Shown: positions 33,310 through 45,651 of the stretch, piece by piece
How positions within the stretch are numbered: the stretch's first letter is position 1
How the letters are laid out: each line of letters starts with the position of its first letter
Source of the DNA: Haematococcus lacustris
Lineage: Eukaryota; Chlorophyta; Chlorophyceae; Chlamydomonadales; Haematococcaceae
Direction of reading: 5' to 3'
DNA length: 64,000 nt
Assembly (NCBI GenBank): GCA_030144725.1
Contig: JASKMD010000014.1
Span: 7,900,284 to 7,964,283 of the forward strand
Notes under the pieces: model-generated
The model's database searches: none
What the model was told of the DNA's origin: nothing
The model's input: only the letters and a program-made list of their open reading frames with translations
Program-made: the position numbers and the translations under genes

Positions 33310-34843
33310 GGAGTTGGGTGGGGCCAGGGCCTAGGGAGGCAGCAGCAGGGTGTGCATGGGAGGTCGGGGCCCAGGTGATGGTGAGGGAGGGGGCTGCAGG
33401 GCGACTTGCCAAAAGTATCTGGCAAGGTTTCTAGCGAGCCACCATAACAAGCCAACGCTACTGATTTCTTGGCATGGTAAGAGTTTGGCAGAAATCGTGC
33501 AAGAGTGGCCTGGCATGGAAGGCTGTGGCAGAGCAGCTTGTACTTTAGGTGCGTCTGGAAACCTGCTGTTGCCGAGAGTCCTGGTCGGTGAATAGCACTT
33601 TTACCCCATAGGCAAGCCTCTGCTGCTCTCACTGGACGCTGCTGCACTACTCTTATGTTGAGATCTGGTGTGTGTAGCTGTAGTGTAGAGTTAGAATTAG
33701 CCACGCTAGGTCGAGTTAGTATTGCCACGCTAGGTCAACGGCCTCGTCGGCACCCCCACCGGAGGGCTTGCACCAGCCTGGCTCTGCTGTGCACATCCGC
33801 ACTCCTCCCAACTCCTTCCCCTCCGTTGCGTTCTTCCTGCGCTACTCTTCTCCTTCGCGGCGTCCTCGCGGTGCTGTGTCCTGAGGGGCCTCACCCTGCT
33901 GTACGCTGAATTGCAACCGCGGCCTTCCTGCTCGCCCTCAACTTGCGTAGTCAGCGTTGCGACTATCCGACTGCGGCCGGTCCAAGACTCGTCTCCTATG
34001 TGTGCAAAGTGGGTCGCGACAAAGATCGTGTTGACGACGAGACATCAGCAGTGAAAACGACCAGGGGTTCCGCAGCTCCTTGGTCCACCCTTTTATTTTG
34101 GTGTAGCATGAAGGCTGTAGGGTTCAGGGTCCCTGTTTTCTTATTAGTTGTATACTCGCCTCTGTCAATCTGTACCGCCAGCCAGACGCCGGCTGGGTGC
34201 TGCAGTGCAATGCTGCAGTTAGAACGAAGTTGTTTACTGAGGGCAGGCCTTGTCATCCAGCAAAAACACGCAAAGGTGTATGGTCTCCTCCACTACTGGG
34301 CGTGCGGCTTTATAACCCAAAGCAGCTGCCAGCTTCTGAGGCCACTCAAGGCCTGACCTCACCCTCCGGATCTAGTATCATATACCAACAACACATGCTC
34401 TGATGCGAGTGTTGTCTGAGTCCAACTACTTCACGGACAGGGCGCATGGACAGGTATGCAGCCTCTGAAGATAAAATTCTGGACGAGGCAACTGATGTGA
34501 CGATAAGGAGGACTATAATACTGTGCAAGCAATGGGCCTGGCTAATGGTCACGAGTTTGATCGCGAGTATCTGCCAGAACCACGGCAAGAGATGTCTTGT
34601 GCAGCGAGATCACGAGTTGCACCTGGGGGTTATGCCACTGGCTGCATGCCATGTTGCAGGCGGTCAGCCCCTGTCAATGCAAAAAGGCGCCTTCTGCTTG
34701 TTCCCGTCGTTGCCTTTGTCGTCTTCTGCAATGCAATGCATGCCTATGTCAGCCCAGATGTGGAGCAGGTGTAGGGGTTGTTGTCCCACAGTGGACCTGA
34801 CCAATGTTGTCCTTTTGCCCGGCCCACTTTTGCAATGACACAC
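33310..34843. other. Intergenic, no gene recognised
   Basis: Lies between the ATG of the helical gene and the last clear exon of arabinosyltransferase copy 1. It should contain the promoter of the former and the last exon and 3' untranslated region of the latter. Short frames occur on both strands (such as minus 33252-33728) but have no motif. A short direct repeat, CACGCTAGGTCRA, occurs at 33701 and 33727. Confidence 0.4.
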
Positions 34844-37659
34844 CTCTGCTTTGGCGGCTGCTGCTGCTGCATCGCGAGCTTGTATCAGTTTGCTGACCTC
34901 TGGCTCCATCTTCTTCCAGTGCTCCGTAAGATCTGGCAGCTGGTCAATGGCCTTGTTCATCTGCAGTGCACTTCACCACAGCCAACCAGCTACATTTGCT
35001 AGGCATCGCGGTTGCTGGTGCTGCCATCAGCGACTGGATGATCCCTGTTATCATGTCAACTGTGCCCTAGCCCCTCTAGCCACCTCCAACCCCCTCCTGA
35101 ACTCAACAGCCCTCGCTGCACACTCAACACGGCACAGCCCAGGGTGGTGAAAGTATAAGCACGCCTGTGGACACTGTTGTCATCTCCTTATCCCACTGGG
35201 TCTTACCTGGGTCAGCATCAGCACCACCAGGTCATGGCGCTTGCGGGTGAGTGGGGCGTCAAACTCAAGAAACACTGTAGAGCTCCAGCTGTCGTTGTAC
35301 TCTGGCGGCATGGGGATGTGTGGCACTTTCAGGACATGGTTGATGTTGTTGTAGTCGCGCTTCTCCCATGTGTAGAACTGCAAACGGGCCGCCAGGCAGG
35401 CAGCTGGTGGGTGCAAGGTGGGTGGCAACTTGCCCTTGTTTGCAGCCACAGACTGGCAGGCTAAGTGGAACGGACTCCTGACCCACCGGCTTGACACCTT
35501 TGCTGGGTAAGCCCTTGTGGTAGAGAGCTCCCCACGTGTAGTGGCAGAGCGCTGCTTGGCCCAGGCCCTCATCGAAGGGAGGCTGCACAATGGTGGTGCT
35601 TTCTAGCTTTGGTGCACCACCCATCCGAAGGGGCTTGGCCACCGCTGGGTACTCTGTTCGCATGGGGATGAGCTCTCTGTGCTTGGCAACTGCCACGTCC
35701 CAGGCGTACATCTCCCGCACCCAGCCTGCACATGGATGGTGGGGGGTTGGGGCTGACACATATCTAGCATACACATATCTGCTGACACATATCTAGCATA
35801 CCGGCAGCCTAGTGTGATTTCACACGAGCGTGTATTTTACACGGGAAACCCAAGTTGCTCGAAGAGGCCACCGCCCGTCGCACTGCGCATCGCGTGATGG
35901 CTAAGAAGAAGCGGAAGGGTAGCGACAAGAAACATAAAGGTTCGTGTCCCCAGCCGTGACGTGAGCCCTAGACGTGAGTTACGCGCTGTGTCAGACAGGT
36001 CACACCTTGCAGTGCAGCACTTGCAATAGAAACAAAGAATCTTGGACGCTACAATCAGTTCAACAAGCAGATCTCACTTACCAAGCTTCTTTGTCATCTC
36101 TTTATCAACCTCCATGGTACGAGAAGCCTGTGGCAACAAATCACATACACACTCGTTTGCACACTGACAGATACAGTGTACGCATAAGCTTGCACGAGCT
36201 ATGGTGTGAGCACAAAAGCTTGCACAACACGTGATGAGGCAGGTTATCCTACATTTACGAAGTCAGCGGCGACTGTGTACCAGTCCTGCAAGCGCATGAG
36301 TACTGGGGCCGGGCCACTGGCTGGGATATCGGATATGTTGCCCGCATACAGCTTCTTCATGTGTGGCGCAAGGTCTGGGCTCTGAGGGTTGATGTAGTCG
36401 TAATGGAATTGCACTCCTGGGACACTGCGGTCCCAGGCATCGCCTGGCACCTGGGGAGAAGCAGGAGCAGAGAGGGGCACAAGGGGGTTGAGTCAATTAC
36501 CTTGCTTTGATTAGTCTGGCATTGTACAGCTGGATGAGGAAATGGCTGAGGTGTCTCTCGAGCGCTATGCCTGTGTCGAGCACTCCCCTGTTGTTCCGTG
36601 TCGAATGAGTTTTGTTTGTCTGTCATTGTACAGCTAGCGTTGCGAGCTGGCCAGTGTTGTGCTGTGCTCAGTGATGTGACGCTGTACACAACAGGAAACA
36701 GTGCGGCAAACAGATGATATGGGCATTGCAATATGGCCGTGACAGCATAGCTGTGTCGTCTCAACCTCCTGTGCTTGCAGCCTCATCCAATCAGCAGCTT
36801 CGTCGCTGCCATCAGCACCTGCATGGGCTGCATCCACACGTAGTCCGTCTCTAGCATGAACACCCATGCACCCTGGATCATGGACTCATTCTGCCGCACT
36901 GCGTCAAAGAAGGCCTTGATGGCAGGCGGCCCTGCAGACATCAAACAGCAGCGGCGCAGGAGCCTGAGCAGGTTCGGGGTGACGATAGCCACGGTAGTTA
37001 TCTTGCAAAACAACACCCAGGTTCACCTACGGTTGGCCACTGGGTAGTCACACCAGCCATCACACTCGGGCCGTATGGGGTAGGCGAGGAAGGTGGGTAT
37101 CTGCAAGCAGTCGCATCGGCCATGGCAGCCTAATGAAGTGCAGGTGGCTGGAAGCACCCTCAACAGCACCCCACAGCCCAGGTCATGGTCAAGGGCTGCA
37201 GCTTCCCCTAGGCCGCCGCTAGCATGCTGGGCTGCTGCCCTGACAGCGCGCTGCGCCTGACCTCGTCCATGAGCACGTCTGGCACTGTCCTATGCAGGAT
37301 GCGGGTGAAGCCGGTCAGTCGCTCCCCTCCAGGCTGGCGCTGCACCATCTTGTAGGTCTGGTACCTGCAGGTGGTAGGGGCCCAAGGGGCAGGCGGCACT
37401 GGCACCAGGGGCTCATCATGGGGCAGTGCCAAGCTCCACCTGGTATTTGAGCAACAGACATGCCAAATGCGAACATAACTAGGTGCAGCTATGGTCTAGG
37501 TCTGGACGCCTTTCACGTTGTTCCCAACGCCTCTTGTGCTGACACCAAAAGAATAGGAACAGATTGAAGAACTGGGGCATGACAAGACCCACATGATGCG
37601 CGTCTGAAAGTTTTGGTAATCTCCACCGCTGCTCGTCATGACAGAGTGGATTGTATCGC
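34844..37659 (-). CDS. Hydroxyproline O-arabinosyltransferase-like, copy 1 (both ends unresolved)
   Basis: Nine exons join in frame: 37593-37659, 37262-37364, 37031-37100, 36819-36931, 36253-36450, 36082-36127, 35487-35725, 35207-35377, 34844-34960 (374 codons). They follow the order of plant HPAT (GT95) proteins: DTIHSVMTSSGG..YQNFQTRIM, GFTRILH..PDVLMDE-PTFLAYP, an acceptor-side GAWVFMLETDYVWMQP in place of the HPAT M-x-E-P-D-H segment, then WVREMYAW, LCHYTWG and FYTWEKRD. HPATs are Golgi type II enzymes that add arabinose to hydroxyproline in wall glycoproteins, fitting an algal wall rich in such proteins. The first exons are not certain; a frame at about 37890-37960 could be one. The final exon after 34844 was not found. 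Confidence 0.75.
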
Positions 37660-37968
37660 CTGCATGCATGTCTTAAAGTTATAGATAACTGCATTGTGTG
37701 CACTTAGCTCAAAGAGTAGCAACCCCACCATTCCACTTCGCAGCTGGCTTCCTCTGAGCAGTAGCCCCTGTATGAAGGTCAGAGAAAAGGATGTCGTTGG
37801 ACATGTATCACTGTCTTGTGCCCTGCAGTTCTCCTGGACCAATGCTTATTGCTCACCACCACTGTCGACAGGCTTGTGCAGTAGCATTGCAGAAGGGGTG
37901 CCCAACCTGAGTTCCTCTGAGAATAGCTGCGCCTCAACAGCAGTGGTGCAGCAGCAGCAGCAGTGGAG

Positions 37969-38670
37969 CTAGTTAGTGGCTGCTAGTGGCTGCTAGTGGC
38001 CCTAGTGAGGGACAAGGGGGCTGACACATATCTGCTGCTGCTCTGGTCACTGTAAAGATTGCTAGAAGCTCACCCTGTCCTTTGTGAGGTAGCCGGTAAG
38101 GTAGCCACAGGAGTACAACACTGCAAACATTAAGGCTAGCTGTTGCCATGACACTGAGGACGCCGGCTGTTGGGGGCGAGAGTGTGTACGGAATTTCATC
38201 CTGGCTCAGCTGTCAATCCTGCAGGGTTGGCGCTATGAGGATCGGGGCCAAGATTGACATAACACGCAGCTTTCGCACGGGTGTCAAACCCAGAGGGAGA
38301 TTAAATGTCATCGGTACATCGGCTTGCATCACATCCAGGCTTGCATCCATTGCAATATATTTTGCTATTCTGAGACCACATATTTCAGTGCCAAGAACCT
38401 GCAGCATGATGGAGTGACTGAAGTAAGGGTTTGATCTGGGCTGTACGGCTGTAATAGCCCCCACTTTGAGCTGTAATCAGCTTTCAATTAGTGCATGTTT
38501 TGTCATGCCAACTCTACATCATAGCCCTCGGGTCAGGCAATATTGTAGGTGGTAGGCTCAACACTCCACACAGCCCAATAACACTATTTTAGCCGGAGCT
38601 AGTTAGTGGCTGCTAGTGGCTGCTAGTTCCGGCTCAAATGGAGGCCCTAGTGAGGGACAAGGGGGCTGTA
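37969..38670. repeat. Direct repeat pair 630 bp apart
   Basis: GAGCTAGTTAGTGGCTGCTA and the following bases, ending in GTGAGGGACAAGGGGGCTG, occur at about 37969-38030 and again at about 38599-38668, the second with a short insertion. The block between them contains a minus-strand frame at 38213-38410 (LGTEICGLRIAKYIAMD) of unknown nature. It may be a remnant of a local duplication or an inserted element between the two arabinosyltransferase copies. Confidence 0.7.
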
Positions 38671-39217
38671 CGGCTGTAAGGTGTACATTTGACATGACCA
38701 CCACCACCACCACCCTCATCATCACCACCATCGTTGCTGCCATCAAGCCACCTTGCATCATCTTGTCAACAACTAACATTGTAAAAAAACATACTGCGCT
38801 GCTCCTTGCCAGCTACTGTCACTGCACGTATCACAGTGCTGAGGCCAAGCTATAATGTCTAGAAAACAATCTGCAACTGCAGCGCTGACCCAACCAATGA
38901 TGACCTCCAGCCAAAACAACTCGGTAAGCCCGTTTGTCCCACTGCTGCCATCAACTGCTGGACAACAGGCGTCGGAGGGCCACCTTCCCTGACCCTGCCG
39001 CAGCTTGGCTTTTCTGCAGGCACAACACAGGAGGCAGATGCAGGTGGAGGTGGGCATCAGAGGCTCAGCGGTGCCCGAAGTAATTAATGTTGCTGGGCAT
39101 GATCACCCATCTACATACACACAGCTGCATGGCAATGCAATCGCACACATCACTGGTAGGTGCAGGGTGGTCAGCACTGGGGGCCAGTGTGGAGGTGGAG
39201 ACAGAGCCAGGTGGTGA

Positions 39218-39298
39218 CCAGTGATGGGCGACTTATTACCGTTTTTTCGCTGAATTATTACCGACTTATTACATTATTACCCAATCGCCCATCACTGG
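39218..39298. mobile_element. 81-bp palindromic mini-element (MITE-like)
   Basis: The ends CCAGTGATGGGCGA and TCGCCCATCACTGG are perfect 14-bp inverted repeats around an AT-rich core of TTATTACC-like units. It is flanked by TGGTGA on both sides (39212-39217 and 39299-39304), as a 6-bp target duplication would be. The flanks are themselves part of a short GGTGGTGACAGAGCCA repeat, so the duplication is not proof of transposition. Confidence 0.55.
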
Positions 39299-39341
39299 TG
39301 GTGACAGAGCCAGGTGGTGACGAGCAGCCTGGGTGCCTCAC

Positions 39342-39530
39342 CTGTGCCGCCACCTTAGCGTCCCTCTCGCTGATCAGGCGCTGCAGCGTGGGCTCAAACT
39401 GCTTGGCCTTCTCCGTCAGGTCCGGCAGCTGGTCAATGGCCTGGTTCATCTGCACACCAGGCAGGCACATGGCAGTGCAAGGCGCGACTGCTGCGGCTGT
39501 TGACAGTGGGAGTGTGATAAGGTTGTAGTG

Positions 39531-39562
<32 letters not shown>

Positions 39563-42500
39563 ACAGTGGGATGTGGAAAGCTCCCGCTGCTGCTGCTGCT
39601 CCCACTGCTGCTGCTGCTCCCACTGCTGCTGCTGCTCCCACTGCTGCTGCTGCTCCCACTGCTGCTGCTGCTCCCACTGCTGCTGCTGCTGCTCCCACTG
39701 CTGCTGCTGCTGCTCCCACTGCTGCTGCTGCTCCTCCCACTGCTGCTGCTGCTCCCACTGCTGCTGCTGCTCCCACTGCTGCTGCTGCTCCCACTGCTGC
39801 TGCTGCTCCCACTGCTGCTGCTGCCCCCACTGCTGCTGCTGCTCCCACTGCTGCTGCTGCTGCTCCCACTGCTGCTGCTGCTCCCACTGCTGCTGCTGCT
39901 CCCACTGCTGCTGCTGCTCCCACTGCTGCTGCTGCTGCTCCCACTGCTGCTGCTGCTGCTCCCACTGCTGCTGCTGCTGCTCCCACTGCTGCTGCTGCTC
40001 CCACTGCTGCTGCTGCTCCCACTGCTGCTGCTGCTCCCACTGCTGCTGCTGCTCCCACTGCTGCTGCTGCCCCCACTGCTGCTGCTGCTCCCACTGCTGC
40101 TGCTGCTGCTCCCACTGCTGCTGCTGCTGCTCCCACTGCTGCTGCTGCTCCCACTGCTGCTGCTGCTCCCACTGCTGCTGCTGCCCCCACTGCTGCTGCT
40201 GCTCCCACTGCTGCTGCTGCTGCTCCCACTGCTGCTGCTGCTGCTCCCACTGCTGCTGCTGCTCCCACTGCTGCTGCTGCTCCCACTGCTGCTGCTGCTC
40301 CCACTGCTGCTGCTGCTGCTCCCACTGCTGCTGCTGCTGCTCCCACTGCTGCTGCTGCTGCTCCCACTGCTGCTGCTGCTGCTCCCACTGCTGCTGCTGC
40401 TGCTCCCACTGCTGCTGCTGCTGCTCCCACTGCTGCTGCTGCTGCTCCCACTGCTGCTGCTGCTGCTCCCACTGCTGCTGCTGCTGCTCCCACTGCTGCT
40501 GCTGCTGCTCCCACTGCTGCTGCTGCTCCCACTGCTGCTGCTGCTCCCACTGCTGCTGCTGCTCCCGCTGCTGCTGCTGCTGCTCCCGCTGCTGCTGCTG
40601 CTGCTCCCGCTGCTGCTGCTGCTCCCGCTGCTGCTGCTGCTCCCACTGCTGCTGCTGCTCCCACTGCTGCTGCTGCTCCCACTGCTGCTGCTGCTCCCAC
40701 TGCTGCTGCTGCTCCCACTGCTGCTGCTGCTGCTCCCACTGCTGCTGCTGCTGCTCCCACTGCTGCTGCTGCTGCTCCCACTGCTGCTGCTGCTGCTCCC
40801 ACTGCTGCTGCTGCTGCTCCCACTGCTGCTGCTGCTGCTCCCACTGCTGCTGCTGCTCCCACTGCTGCTGCTGCTCCCACTGCTGCTGCTGCTGCTCCCA
40901 CTGCTGCTGCTGCTGCTCCCACTGCTGCTGCTGCTGCTCCCACTGCTGCTGCTGCTGCTCCCACTGCTGCTGCTGCTGCTCCCACTGCTGCTGCTGCTGC
41001 TCCCACTGCTGCTGCTGCTGCTCCCACTGCTGCTGCTGCTGCTCCCACTGCTGCTGCTGCTGCTCCCACTGCTGCTGCTGCTGCTCCCACTGCTGCTGCT
41101 GCTGCTCCCACTGCTGCTGCTGCTGCTCCCACTGCTGCTGCTGCTGCTCCCACTGCTGCTGCTGCTCCCACTGCTGCTGCTGCTCCCACTGCTGCTGCTG
41201 CTCCCACTGCTGCTGCTGCTCCCACTGCTGCTGCTGCTGCTCCCACTGCTGCTGCTGCTGCTCCCACTGCTGCTGCTGCTGCTCCCACTGCTGCTGCTGC
41301 TGCTCCCACTGCTGCTGCTGCTGCTCCCACTGCTGCTGCTGCTGCTCCCACTGCTGCTGCTGCTCCCACTGCTGCTGCTGCTCCCACTGCTGCTGCTGCT
41401 CCCACTGCTGCTGCTGCTCCCACTGCTGCTGCTGCTGCTCCCACTGCTGCTGCTGCTGCTCCCACTGCTGCTGCTGCTGCTCCCACTGCTGCTGCTGCTC
41501 CCACTGCTGCTGCTGCTCCCACTGCTGCTGCTGCTCCCACTGCTGCTGCTGCTGCTGCTCCCACTGCTGCTGCTGCTGCTCCCACTGCTGCTGCTGCTGC
41601 TCCCACTGCTGCTGCTGCTGCTCCCACTGCTGCTGCTGCTGCTCCCACTGCTGCTGCTGCTGCTCCCACTGCTGCTGCTGCTGCTCCCACTGCTGCTGCT
41701 GCTCCCACTGCTGCTGCTGCTCCCACTGCTGCTGCTGCTCCCGCTGCTGCTGCTGCTGCTCCCGCTGCTGCTGCTGCTGCTCCCGCTGCTGCTGCTGCTC
41801 CCGCTGCTGCTGCTGCTCCCACTGCTGCTGCTGCTCCCACTGCTGCTGCTGCTCCCACTGCTGCTGCTGCTCCCACTGCTGCTGCTGCTCCCACTGCTGC
41901 TGCTGCTCCCACTGCTGCTGCTGCTGCTCCCACTGCTGCTGCTGCTGCTCCCACTGCTGCTGCTGCTGCTCCCACTGCTGCTGCTGCTGCTCCCACTGCT
42001 GCTGCTGCTGCTCCCACTGCTGCTGCTGCTGCTCCCACTGCTGCTGCTGCTCCCACTGCTGCTGCTGCTGCTCCCACTGCTGCTGCTGCTGCTCCCACTG
42101 CTGCTGCTGCTGCTCCCACTGCTGCTGCTGCTGCTCCCACTGCTGCTGCTGCTGCTCCCACTGCTGCTGCTGCTGCTCCCACTGCTGCTGCTGCTGCTCC
42201 CACTGCTGCTGCTGCTGCTCCCACTGCTGCTGCTGCTGCTCCCACTGCTGCTGCTGCTGCTCCCACTGCTGCTGCTGCTGCTCCCACTGCTGCTGCTGCT
42301 CCCACTGCTGCTGCTGCTCCCACTGCTGCTGCTGCTCCCACTGCTGCTGCTGCTCCCACTGCTGCTGCTGCTGCTCCCACTGCTGCTGCTGCTGCTCCCA
42401 CTGCTGCTGCTGCTGCTCCCACTGCTGCTGCTGCTGCTCCCACTGCTGCTGCTGCTGCTCCCACTGCTGCTGCTGCTGCTCCCACTGCTGCTGCTGCTGC

Positions 42501-45500
42501 TCCCACTGCTGCTGCTGCTCCCACTGCTGCTGCTGCTCCCACTGCTGCTGCTGCTGCTCCCACTGCTGCTGCTGCTCCCACTGCTGCTGCTGCTCCCACT
42601 GCTGCTGCTGCTGCTCCCACTGCTGCTGCCAAGCAGTCCCACACCTGCTCCATCATGCGCAGAGTGACCTGGTGGTTCTTCAGGGTGAGTGGTGCATCAA
42701 AATGCAGGAACTGGCCCTCCGTGAAGTTGGGTGGCAGGGGCACATGCTGCGGCTTGAGGGCCTGGTGTGGCTCGCGCCAGTCACGCTTGTCCCACTTGTA
42801 CACCTACACACCAACAAGGGCAGGGCCTCTGCACTAGCAACAGCTGGTCGCCCTACCCACCTTCACCTTACCCGACCTTACCCTACCTTACCCTACCTTA
42901 CCCCACCCTACCTTACCCCACCCTACCTTACCCCACCCTACCTTACCCCTACCCCTACCCCTACCTTCTCAGCTGCTCCCCCTATCCTCCCTCTCCCTCG
43001 CCCCATACATACCCCTTTTCTCCCGATAGTTTCTCAGCCCACCGCCACTGCCACTGCTGACACACAAACAAGGCCTGGGCCTCTGCACTTCACCTACCTG
43101 CGTGCCCCACCAGAGGCTGCCTGACTTGCTGTTGACTCCCACCCCACTGGTCGCCCACTGGTCGCCTGTGTCGCTGAACCCACTGCCCACTGCTGGCTGC
43201 TCGCCCACTCGACCCACTCGACCCCCGGCAGAGCCTGACCACCAGCTCCAGTTCAGGAATTCACCCCAGCCATATCACCCTTTCATGCGTTCACCCCTAT
43301 CCCCACCCACCCACCAGCCCAATTCCCCAGCAACCCTCCCCCCCTACTCCCCCGATTACTCCCCCTCCAGGCTTTTGTCAGTAATACTGACTTTACTCTC
43401 TGATGTTCAGGATCTCAGTTTTATATCCGCCCTATCCCCACCCACCCACCAGCCCTACCACCTGCTGCACCCCATGGGCCTCGGACCCCTCTCCCTGGGG
43501 CTTATGTTCCCACCCACTGCCTCCTCCCGCCCACAATGCTCACCTCTGTACCGTTCTTGCTGGGAGGCTTGTCAAACCTGCACGGCACCAGCACACAAGC
43601 CACCAACGCAATGTTAGTTGTCCTACCCACCCCCCTGCCTCAGCCTCTGCCACCCCCATGCCTCAGCCTCGGGCAGTACCAACAGAGGCAATGCAGACCC
43701 AGGGCATTGACCGGCATCTACCTCATGCCTGGGTTCTCCAAATGAATGCAGCGCGTGTGCCTTAGCCCAGTCACACCCTGCCCCTGAGCAGCTGTGGAGC
43801 ACCCTGACCCCTGACTGGCACTGGGCGGGCGGGCGGGCGAGAATGTGGGCGGGAATGTGGGCGGGTTAATGATGCCAGGCAGACGACTGAGCTGGACCCC
43901 GTGCTGACCTCTGCCTCATAACGTATAGTATAATGTCGCTCCCATTAAAGGCAGGCAGAGGGTGTGCTGGGGCGCTGCCAAACCGCTAGCCCTGCCACCA
44001 CCTGCTCCTGACCAGCTTTGGGACTCCCTGACTGGCCTCACTGGCAGAGCCCGACCAGCTTTGGAGGCTGAGGGAGGGAGGGCTGCCTGAAGACTAGATA
44101 TAAGAACACAGGTTCTGATTTTGCCTGATTAGGCCGTGCAGCCCTTTAGCCCACAGGTTCTGATCAGGCCTGATTAGGCCTAATTAGCCCTGCAGCGCCC
44201 TGCTCTTCCTCATGTACAGCTAGAAGCAGAGGGGAAGGTGAGGGAGCTGGCTGGGCAGGTGTTGGGGCAGCCTTGTTTGTTCAAAGCCAAGGTGGGCAGG
44301 CGCTGTGGGTGGTGTCTTGCTGTTGCTACTGCGGGGAGGGGTGACGGAGAGGATGGGAAGGATGAGGTGTGATGAATGTGTGACCAAGGTGTGATGAATG
44401 TGTGACCGAGCGACCAACTGACCTGGATGTGGCCCAGGTGTAATGGCACAGCGCAGCCCGGCCCAACCTCTCAGCAAAGGGTGGTTGGATGATGGTGGTT
44501 GAGTCCTCCGGGTCCTCCACCCTATAGTGAACCTGGCGGTGGTGGTTGGCCACGGCCACGCCCCAGGCATACATCTCCCGCACCCAGCCTGCACCCAGGG
44601 CCAGACCGCCAGCAGCAGACATCAACACCTGTAAGCAGCGCTCTAGCAGTAGCAGCAGCAGCAGCACTCAACCAGCAGGGAGGCAGAGGCCAGTGAGGGG
44701 CAGGGGGCAGCAGGGGGTAGCAGGTGTGGGCAGCAGGGTTGGAGGTAGGGCTGGGTACTGAATGGAGCATGTCATGGCAGAGGGCTGGGGCAGGCACTCA
44801 CCTAGCGCCTTCTTCATTTCTTCTTCCTTCTCCATCTGGTGGGAAGCCTGGGCAGCAGCAGCAGCAGTGCAGTGGCAGTGCAAGCTCATACACTGTTGCT
44901 GCCATGTCCAGCAGTCACAGCCAGCATGCGCCAGTGTATAATCATGGGCCAACGCCATGCTGCTGCTGCTGCTGCTTCCGCTGTTGCTGCTCTTTCGACA
45001 TTGCCCTTCACCTCACTGCTGCGTCTACTGCCCCCTCCCCTCCCCTCACTGGCCCCTACAACTCCTCCCTGGCTCTTGCACCTCCTGCCTGGGCCACCTT
45101 GCCCCTCACCTCCCTCCCCTGCTCCCCTGCTCCACCTCCCTCCCTCCCTGGGCCCTAGCAACACCCCCCAGCAACAGCTAGACCCCCTTGCCCCTCACCT
45201 CCACAAAGGCAGGTGCCAGCAGGTACCAGTCAGTGAGGCGCAGCAGGGCAGGCGAGGGCCCAGTGCGGGGCACCAGGGAGGTGTTGCCTGAGTACAGCTT
45301 GGCCAGCTGCTTGGCCACGTCGTCCCATGTGGGGTTGATGTAGTCGTACATGAACATCACACCGGGCACGCTGGGGTCCCAGGCACTACCAGGAAGCTGC
45401 AGTGGGCAGCACAGGGGAGGGAGTGAGGGGAGGAGGGGAGGAGGGGAGGAGGGGAGGAGGAGGTGGAGGGCTGATGGTTTAAAAGTCGAAACAGGCTTAA

Positions 45501-45614
45501 CATCACATAACTTGCACTCCGATTGACACTCACACCTTGGCCAGCCTAGGGCAGAATTTGGGGGGAGGTGGGGGAGAAGGTGAAGGCAGTGAAGGGAGAA
45601 ACAAGCCCTTTTGG

Positions 45615-45651
<37 letters not shown>

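Noticed and set aside
42841..42975. Possible telomeric repeat (CCCTACCTTA units)
   Set aside because: Units are irregular (CCTTACCCTACCTTACCCCA) and short, so I treat it as simple intron sequence.
39530..43124. Several frames over 1,000 residues of poly-Leu, Ser, Cys or Ala type
   Set aside because: All come from the TGC minisatellite; only the flanking exon sequences at 42645-42803 and 39342-39449 are coding-like.
44210..44450. Ser/His/Pro-rich minus-strand frame beside an arabinosyltransferase exon
   Set aside because: It is intron sequence after the donor at 44422 and has no conserved motif.
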